Below, piece by piece: positions 58,401-64,000 of a stretch of 64,000 nt of DNA (within the stretch, counting starts at the first letter, position 1; each line of letters starts with the position of its first letter). The notes beneath the pieces are model-generated. The model was not told the origin of the DNA, made no database searches, and saw only the letters and a list, made by a program, of their open reading frames with translations. A program made the translations under genes and the position numbers. The stretch comes from Pseudoips prasinana (lineage: Eukaryota; Arthropoda; Insecta; Lepidoptera; Nolidae), in assembly GCA_951640165.1 (NCBI GenBank), contig OX621241.1, forward strand, positions 5,528,001-5,592,000, in the 5' to 3' direction.

Positions 58401-61311
58401 GCTTGACCGACCCCCAGAGCCCCATAGCTTGGCAGACGGGTTGGCGAAAGAAAGTTTGATGGTCATAGTTCATAGATATACTCTGCTGCCGGTTCTCTGG
58501 TAGGTATGCCCTCGGTCGATTTCTGCGCCCCCTACGTGATAAAATGGGGTGATGATATCCTATGCCATCACCACACAGCAAAATATTATAATAATTATTT
58601 AACAAAATATAATCACATCATACAGATTGTCACAAAATTAAGATTAAAGTAAGTCAGTTCTTTAAATAACACGTTAATTATTAGCTCGACTATTTGTCGT
58701 CACTAAACTTTCAAATTTAAAATATAAGAAGTCGTTCGTTCGTCAAATTTATTGTACCTACCTAAAAGTAGTTAGGCAATGAGGCACCGCACGGGTGCGA
58801 GTATACCTACTCCCATCTACACGCTGCTAAGTTGATTGGGTAATTCAGGTTAACTCGAATAAAACCTTTTCAAGAAGGTAAGCTATTCAAGGGCTTAAGT
58901 CATTGAAGGGGTTAACCCCTTCCCGGGGTTACCATAAAAAACGTGTTAACCCTTTCACTGGGTTTCGAGGCTGTAAGTCAATCAAAGGGTAACACTGCGA
59001 TACGAGTTACCCAATGAACGGGTTACCCTATCAAACGGCTTAACTCAGAAGCGGGGTTGTCCGGTCCCTGCTACAAACTAAGTAACCACACCGTACCCCT
59101 TTCGGGTTGGAACCTCTTCTCTGACAGTGGACAATGTACTTTACCTGCCGAACTGGAACTACAACGGGTCCAGCCTGCGGCTCGTCGGCCGCGTCCAGCA
59201 GGCAGGCGGCCTGCTCGGGCGGCACGAAGGCGCGGCGCCGGCGCACGGCGGGCCGCGCCGCGAACGCTGCCTCGCGCTCGGCCCGCTGGCGTTCCTCTTC
59301 TTCTTCCCTGAAACATAAACATGCGGTCTTCTACAAGGCGGACTTCATGCCAATGGCATTCTATACCAGTCAACCTTAGGGTGATGCAGACAAAAACATG
59401 GTAGGTGCACTATGGAATGTTATGTGAAAAGAGAGGGTCTTTCAAATATCCAAACTCCGAGACAAATCTTGATTTTTAACAGACTACAAATGGAGAGAGA
59501 TGATGAAGACAAGATCTCAATTGGATTGCTTTTTTTCGTATACCTATCTTTTTAAGACAACACCCCCATTAGGGAAGATAATCTTTGTATCAATAGACAA
59601 AATTATAAGAACACTATTGTATTGTATTAAGCTTATTGTGCCAAAAAAATCTACAAATGCTCGGGTTTTCTTTTTAAAAGACAAGGGGCGGAACGAAGTA
59701 TGAAGAATTGATGAAGTCAGAATGTTGTGTTAAATTTGAAGAAGATCGATACTGCCGTTTACGTTCAGTAACGAACTACATGCGTCGCCCAAGAAAGAAT
59801 TTAATTTACTCTCAGCTAAAAATTAAAATTAGGACTGAAACATTCTGGGACATTATTTACACACGGCCATCTGATCCCAAATTTAGCAGAGCTTGTATTA
59901 TGGAAACCAGATAACTGATATACTGCATATAAAACTTTTCTTTTGTAAATACATACTTATATAGATAATTACAGCCAGACTCAGAACAAACAGACATGAA
60001 AATCAAGCATTTGCCAACCACGCCAACAGGACTCATCCGTTAAAAAATATTTATTATTTAATTATATTAAATACCTATTTATTTGTAATGCTTTAATTTA
60101 CATTGTGACTTGGACAGGTGTATAAGTGTACGTATATGAATACCGAAAAGCTGAATAAATATAGTTTATCATTTAAGAAACACCTAACTAAATATAGTTA
60201 TTTTCTCCAATACCCTAAGAGTGCTAGGTGTCTAAGTCAAAGAAAAACTTTTATCACAGCGTAACTATTGATACAACTGTTGAACGCAGAATGTCAGACA
60301 GCTAATATTGACCAGACGACGGTTATTGCGATAGCCGCTTGGCTACCCAGGGATCTATTTCTAAATTATACAGACACGCCTTGCAATCATAACAAAGTCA
60401 TTCCAGCTCAGCTTCTGACCTGATCTTTCGTGAGAACTTCTCCGATTTGGTGAAAGAATGTTCAACGAGGTCTTCCCTTTCCGGTTGTATCATTCACACA
60501 GGCCACATATACTAATTTTGACAATTTTCTTTCATACATCCTTGCTAAATGCCTAAACCATTTCGACATACCTTTTTCACACCATGACGCTCTCTTACAG
60601 CAGCATTTCGTATGCTGTGTCTCAAAGTCACTCAGTATTTCGCGATATAATAAAGACACAACTAAAGATATCCCTGTCCTTCTCATAAGAACTACGTTAG
60701 AAAGAAATGCAATGATAGTAAAATTAATTTAGTTGGTGTTGCACGGAATCGACATTTTTTTATATATATTAGAGGGCGACAAACGAGCAATTGGGTCACC
60801 TGATGGTAAGTGATCACCGCGGCCCATGGACACACACAACAGCAAGGATTCGCGGGCGCGTTGCCGGCCTTGAAAAGAGTCCGCAAACAATTGTTGCTGA
60901 CCCTCCCCTCCCCCACCCCTATGAGCACTGGCGGCCTTAATCACACTCGGAAACACAACATTAAATTATTGATGTTATTATTAAGGAATGTCTTCTGTAA
61001 TGTGGAGGTACTTCCCCAGTTGGGATGCTCTTTGAGTGAATGAACGCTGTGCCTTACCTCTATGAGACACATTAATACAATTACCTCTTTTTCTGCCGTT
61101 CCGCTTCTTCTTTTTCCTCCTTCATTCTTTTCCTCAGCTCGATGATGCCTCTGGGTAAAGCAGTGACGAGCCACCAAGCACATCTTGGTATTTGGAAGGG
61201 TAATGTATCCTTTACACTAGGTCTGGGAAGTTGGTCCAATATTTCAGCTAAGCCCTGGTCGAAACCAGACTTCTTTGAGTGCTTCTTACCTCTGCTATTC
61301 AGTATTTGTTC
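49326..61311 (-). CDS. DNAJC1: DNAJC1-like ER co-chaperone, C-terminal part (5 exons, 301 aa)
   Basis: DNAJC1 (ERdj1/MTJ1) is a membrane protein of the endoplasmic reticulum with a lumenal J domain and a cytosolic part with two SANT/Myb domains (family knowledge). Seen here: a linker with a hydrophobic stretch, a Lys/Glu-rich helix, SANT 1 (GGLWTDDDLAELIRLVKKYP), SANT 2 (NWSQTQQKALEAALAKHP) and an acidic/Gln-rich tail with a stop. Five exons join in phase on the minus strand. The J-domain exons are beyond base 64000. The pairing and order of the two SANTs favour DNAJC1 over DNAJC2. Confidence 0.88.
49966..50130 (-). mobile_element. SINE family C copy
   Basis: aatgcccgcactagggaatc ... gacccgaacccgcgacacga ... 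ctgcgccacacgtgca. Confidence 0.85.
50412..50561 (-). CDS. DNAJC1: DNAJC1 exon: second SANT domain (50 codons)
   Basis: Acceptor ttttcag before 50561, donor gtgagc at 50411-50406, phase 0. Encodes VKTRKTEEVSGGNWSQTQQK ... DRWQKIANSVPDKTK. The three spaced aromatic/hydrophobic anchors (W..W..) of a SANT/Myb fold are present. Confidence 0.92.
50598..51225. repeat. Decayed repeat F, unit G and repeat J pieces
   Basis: 50598 aaaccgccaagtgcgaatca (F). 50870-51015 aagcacggaaacgctcac (G). 51035-51225 ctaccagagaacgggcagca (J). Confidence 0.5.
51405..51560 (-). repeat. Repeat J copy
   Basis: cggcaggcgggttggcgatc-like start and gctgctgcccgttctctggg, inverse of 26690. Confidence 0.6.
51715..51990 (-). 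mobile_element. LINE 3'-tail repeat I touching a DNAJC1 donor
   Basis: gacagaaccattcagacaat ... acaagcgcttttttaaagtc, ending in tttttatttatttttt directly next to the donor complement tac at 51993-51995. Confidence 0.8.
51996..52232 (-). CDS. DNAJC1: DNAJC1 exon: first SANT domain (79 codons)
   Basis: Acceptor ttctacag before 52232, donor gtaaaa at 51995-51990, phase 0. Encodes PAAPVISGGLWTDDDLAELI, KYPGGTADRWEHIAETMARS, then KLKDNCYKLPG. The GGT..RWE.IA...GRS-like core is diagnostic for DNAJC1 SANT 1. Confidence 0.93.
52330..52922. mobile_element. Repeat F copy (inverted)
   Basis: agggttccgtagccaaatgg ... ttgcacttggccggtttttt, complement of 45350-45932. Confidence 0.85.
53148..53400 (-). 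repeat. Repeat D copy
   Basis: gtgggtcacctgatggtaag ... ctggcgaccttactcacacg, ending at ctctttgagcgaatgatagc. Confidence 0.7.
53403..53803. mobile_element. MITE copy, inverse of 4385-4768
   Basis: tacaacatgtaactttatta ... gtgcgttaattacgttacat, with gttgta at the end. Confidence 0.75.
53820..53990. mobile_element. Palindromic-motif MITE, short copy
   Basis: Starts ccagggaccgtccgg and is dense in gaacgggt/gggttaccctttc words. The longer relative is at 58760-59080. Confidence 0.5.
54250..54612 (+). mobile_element. SINE family E with tRNA-like head
   Basis: Head gcttcgttggtctactggta and B-box gggttcaaatcccgggttgg. Body has gcctcggagagcacgtaaag and ggccagtctccattgagact. The acceptor stem does not pair, so it is not a tRNA gene. 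Inverted relative at 38765. Confidence 0.75.
54690..56945 (-). mobile_element. RTE-clade LINE with nested R1-like insertion
   Basis: Minus-strand frames include IRLQRGVRQGDITSPSPELF (RT block) and ALEDVFK, and end in a catcatcat/catatcagccgaa tail near 54690. Aligns to the copy at 13990-15545. About 0.8 kb of foreign sequence (55260-56030) splits it. Broken. Confidence 0.85.
55260..56030 (-). mobile_element. R1-like LINE fragment nested in RTE
   Basis: Minus-strand translation has QHTLAECPARVAKRRLKISI, then VMFQKEAAERERERSQTEEA, the C-terminal knuckle/coil region of R1-clade RTs. The break in RTE homology is at gtggacctc on the left and about 56030 on the right. Confidence 0.75.
57225..57592. 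mobile_element. Repeat F piece with long internal hairpin
   Basis: 57293-57420 has arms ttctcacaaaaatagaaaaa... and ...tttttctatttttgtgagaa around a ~6-bp centre (tcagtt); arms are about 60 bp. The rest matches 45700-45930. Confidence 0.88.
58080..58330 (-). mobile_element. SINE family A copy
   Basis: gggacattatttatacacgg ... atagaatcgaacccacgagc ... atgccaacacgcccatca. Confidence 0.85.
58335..58585 (-). repeat. Repeat J copy
   Basis: catgtcagccaaagtacgtc, then gctgccggttctctggtagg. Confidence 0.6.
58760..59080. mobile_element. Palindromic-motif MITE, long copy
   Basis: Repeated gggttaacccc, ggggttacc, cgggttaccct words; ends gggttgtccggtccctgcta, whose complement resembles the start at 53820 (ccagggaccg). 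Ends about 65 bp from the DNAJC1 donor. Confidence 0.55.
59145..59307 (-). CDS. DNAJC1: DNAJC1 exon: charged linker before SANT 1
   Basis: Acceptor gtttcag before 59307 (first base completes an Arg codon), donor gtaaag at 59144-59139, exit phase 0. Encodes EEEEERQRAEREAAFAARPA, RRRRAFVPPEQAACLLDAAD, ending VPVRQ. Very GC-rich. Confidence 0.85.
59841..60038 (-). mobile_element. SINE family A, internally deleted
   Basis: gggacattatttacacacgg ... actcagaacaaacagacatg. The promoter box part is missing, but tttgccaaccacgccaacag remains. Confidence 0.8.
60395..60690 (-). mobile_element. LINE RT C-terminal fragment
   Basis: Minus frame: EKGMSKWFRHLARMYERKLS ... NDTTGKGRPR, the 'W..H..RM......GKGRPR' end of many insect RTs. 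Confidence 0.7.
60770..61060 (-). repeat. Repeat D copy next to DNAJC1 donor
   Basis: gagggcgacaaacgagcaat ... cctatgagcactggcggcct ... ttgggatgctctttgagtga. Ends about 25 bp from the exon's donor. Confidence 0.7.
61085..61311 (-). CDS. DNAJC1: DNAJC1 exon: hydrophobic/basic linker
   Basis: Acceptor ggttccag before 61311, donor gtaatt at 61084-61079, exit phase 2. Encodes EQILNSRGKKHSKKSGFDQG, LPFQIPRCAWWLVTALPRGI, then a Lys/Glu helix ending ERQKKR. It corresponds to the region between the transmembrane part and SANT 1. First DNAJC1 exon in the window from the right. Confidence 0.85.
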
Positions 61312-61564
61312 CTGGAACCAATAGTAGATTTCATAAATATGTTTATTTTTATAAACTGGTCTCACGATTTTTATTACATGTTACAATCTAATGCCTTATT
61401 TTGTGATTTTTGACTCCAAACACTGTTTTGCATTAGTTATTAATTAACTTATTATTATTATAAACTAAGAAACATTTTTTTTATACAAAGACTTTAATTA
61501 GGTGAAAAGTATAATAGAGCACCAAATTAGTAAGGTTACGTAATTTTACTTAATTTAAGCGATT

Positions 61565-61835
61565 AAATAAAATAAAATAAAAAAGGTTTTTACTCACGTA
61601 GACTTTAAAAAAGCGCTTGTAAATAGTCAGAACATGTTTGTAGTAATATAGTTGTAGGTATACATTATTATTTCTAGTAACATAGATATTTTGGTACACA
61701 TTGTATGAAAACATTTATAAAATTTATTTTATTATAGCAATGATATTTAGCTAGCTCGTATCAAGTTATTGTCAAGAGATTATGTTTAATTATCTAGTTT
61801 AAGTCTAATATTTTTACTACATATTGTCAATGGTT
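61565..61835 (+). mobile_element. LINE 3'-tail repeat I, full copy
   Basis: aataaaataaaataaaaaag ... cgtagactttaaaaaagcgc ... tgtcaatggttctgtc. Confidence 0.75.
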
Positions 61836-61839
61836 CTGT

Positions 61840-61990
61840 CATTCTCAAGAAAGGCCAGGTCAGAAGTACCCTAAACCGGCGAGCATGTATGAAGAATATA
61901 ATGACAGTAAACGACGCGAAAGAGGTGTCTAAAGATCGTGACAAATGGAAATCCGTTGTCTCTGCCTACCCCTCACGTCACGCGTGCACT
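61840..61990 (+). mobile_element. LINE 3' fragment
   Basis: caagaaaggccaggtcagaa, taaaccggcgagcatgtatg, gatcgtgacaaatggaaatc; inverted match to 39950-40185. Confidence 0.6.
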
Positions 61991-62341
61991 CAAACATAAT
62001 ATTATACAAGAAACACATGTGGACATAACGTTAAGAATGACATTTAATTAAACGTATGCACCTATTCTATTAACCTTTGCGTGACATTATAATCTTTTAA
62101 TATTAAATTCGTAACTGATTGTATACATTAATTAGGAATTTCAGCATTCAATAAAACTTATTTCCTACTGGATTGTGATAATACAATTTAAGATGATTTT
62201 CGCAACGACTCGCCATGCTCGACTGCTCAATTACGTAAACATCGCCCCAAGAGTGACGCAAAAGACTACACAATGGTCACAATTTAGTTACATAACTTAC
62301 GGAGCGGTGAGATCGTTTGTTCTCATTAATCAGTACCCCCC

Positions 62342-62957
62342 AGACGGACCAGTTGGCGTGGATCGTGGATCGTGGGTCCGATTTCCACCCAGGGGCTCTA
62401 CCGGCTAAGTCACCGAACATCGATTTCTTAAATGGCGTTCAAATAAATAAAGGTTAATGACTTAATCAATCGTTAAATCGGCTTCAATGAGCACATGTGA
62501 CGTCATAAATGGTCCGGAATCGAATTCAACGTTGAAGCCGATTTAACGATTGATTAAGACGTATTTAACCTTTATTTATTTGAACGTCATTTAAGAAATC
62601 GATGTTCGGCGACTTAGCTGGTAGAGGCCCAGGACAGATATTTGTGTGCATGAACATGTCTTTTTATCCTGAGTCTGGGTGTAATTATCTATATAAGTAT
62701 GTATTAACAAAAGAAAAGTAGTATATGCATCAGTTATCTGGGCCTCTACCGGCTAAGTCGCCGAACATCGATTTCTTAAATGGCGTTCAAATAAATAATT
62801 GTTAAAAATTACTTAATCAATCGTTAAATCGGCTTCAACGTTGACAATCGATTCCGGACCATTTATGACGTCACATGTGCTCATGGAAGCCGATTTAACG
62901 ATTGATTAAGTCATTATTAATCTTTATTTATTTGAACGCCATTTAAGAAATCGAAGA
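62342..62957. mobile_element. SINE A interrupted by two foldback insertions
   Basis: SINE head at 62342-62392 and body at 62626-62741. Between them a foldback (about 62393-62625) with ends ggctctaccggctaagtcac / acttagctggtagaggcc. A second, inverted copy of the same foldback follows at 62742-62957, incomplete on the right. Confidence 0.8.
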
Positions 62958-63034
62958 TTTATATTTTTTATTTTTATGATTTTATTTTTTAAGACTTAGC
63001 CATTAAGATCTTAATAGACCTATTAAAAGGTACA

Positions 63035-63205
63035 TACGTATAACTTATTGTATAATGTTTGTAGTTTATTGACATAGACAGTTTCTCAGTAGCTGCCACG
63101 TCATGCACTGCACGGTAGGGTAAAAAAAATATGACGATTCCACATAGGTAAATGTAAATTTTTTACGGAATATAAGAATTTTGACTTTGACATAAGTAAC
63201 TCTGT
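63035..63205 (-). repeat. Repeat K copy
   Basis: agtagctgccacgtcatgca, then tgcacggtagggtaaaaaaa; reverse of 6930-7260. Confidence 0.65.
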
Positions 63206-63377
63206 ACTAACTTTTAAGGGGGAAAACACTATTCCCATATTGTTTCAGTGTATAGCACTAGTGTATTCAGGGGAAACTTGATTCACAATAATAAATACTT
63301 ATTGAGACTCCATGATGATTGTTATTTCTTTATTTTAGTTTTTTGTTACTTTTTTCTCTTATTATTTTTTATACATT

Positions 63378-63618
63378 TGACGGGGCTGCTGGCGGGGTTG
63401 GCAAAAGCTTGCATTTCAGGCCCGAGGTTGTGGGTTCGATTCCCACCCCTGACAGATAATTGTGGCAGGAAAATGTCTGTTTGTCCTGAGTCTGGGAGTA
63501 ATTATCTATATAAGTATGTATACAAAAGAAAAGTATTATATGTAGTATGTCAGTTACCTGGTCTCCATAGCACAAGCTCTGCTTAGTTTGGGATCAGTTG
63601 GGCGTGTGTAAATAAATG
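63378..63618 (+). mobile_element. SINE family A copy
   Basis: ggctgctggcggggttggca, gggttcgattcccacccctg, tgtttgtcctgagtctggga. Confidence 0.85.
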
Positions 63619-63619
63619 A

Positions 63620-64000
63620 GATGTGTACATGAACTAGTTTCCTTAGTACGAGATTTGGTTTTTAAAAAAGGAAAAAATATGTTTGTCTATCCTAAATATT
63701 TATAAAAATATCGTCCGGACTATCAAGCTTTACTCGACATTGGACAGTAAATAAATTAGAATTACAACATTGACAGACAGTTGTTCTCACCGGCCCGGCC
63801 CGGTCCGGCTTAGGCAAACGCATCATTATCTAAACGTAAGTTTGAGGCCACATGTCCCGTATATACCAGAGTGTCACCGTATTGAAGTATAAGTCCCGTA
63901 TTGTTTCTCTTCCCGTTTTTATCCCCATTAACAATATACACGTACTAAAGGTGAGGAGAGGTGAGGGAGGGGCGGTGCGGCCGCTCGGTCGACCGATATT
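63620..64000. other. DNAJC1 intron or flank, no feature seen
   Basis: No exon on either strand that I can support; GC rises near 63790-63820 and at the window end. Confidence 0.4.

Noticed and set aside
59057..59379. Arg/Pro/Ala-rich ORFs on both strands
   Set aside because: Shadows of the GC-rich DNAJC1 linker exon at 59145-59307.

Overview
This is a eukaryotic, almost certainly lepidopteran, window. It is AT-rich, with short GC-richer exons separated by long introns full of tRNA-derived SINEs, RTE-, R1- and jockey-like LINE fragments, a mariner copy and foldback or MITE elements. RTE tails carrying a 'catcatatcagccgaa'-type end are typical of moths and butterflies. No species call is made. 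Two multi-exon genes lie tail to tail, and both 5' ends are outside the window.

Gene 1 (+ strand, about 10-42216) is the 3' part of a hemocytin/hemolectin-family gene, a large secreted von Willebrand factor-like clotting or encapsulation protein of hemocytes. I rebuilt 24 exons with consensus splice sites. Their phases agree throughout and give about 1325 residues ending at a stop at 42214-42216. Domain order is: end of a VWD, C8, TIL, a full VWD, C8, TIL, a long run of VWC-type cysteine modules, a C-terminal cystine-knot (CTCK) and a short hydrophilic tail.

Gene 2 (- strand, 61311 down to 49326) is the C-terminal part of a DNAJC1-like (ERdj1/MTJ1) ER co-chaperone. It has a hydrophobic/basic linker, two SANT/Myb domains and a charged tail. 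The J-domain exons must lie beyond base 64000. The 7.1 kb between the two stops holds SINEs and a 2.1 kb foldback element with arms of about 570-600 bp.

RNA genes are one intact tRNA-Ala(AGC) at 22992-23064 and two intron-containing tRNA-Ile(TAT) copies at 34856-34947 and 36918-37009. The first Ile copy has a damaged T-stem.

The most striking structure is in gene 1. Three separate exon/intron boundaries are tandemly amplified, each time as a block made of the exon's 3' part plus its 5' splice site and first intron bases. These are a TIL exon (4 copies, 151-bp period, 1848-2451), a VWC exon (9 essentially identical copies, 150-bp period, in frame and stop-free, 28311-29660) and a second VWC exon (a decayed array of about 130-bp units with six extra donor-like copies, 33057-34330). 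The arrays appear to differ in age. The 150-bp array could act as a ladder of competing in-frame donors, or it could be an assembly artefact; both readings are testable. Other items of note are LINE tails and SINEs that touch splice sites, several long near-perfect hairpins, and an 80-bp minisatellite.
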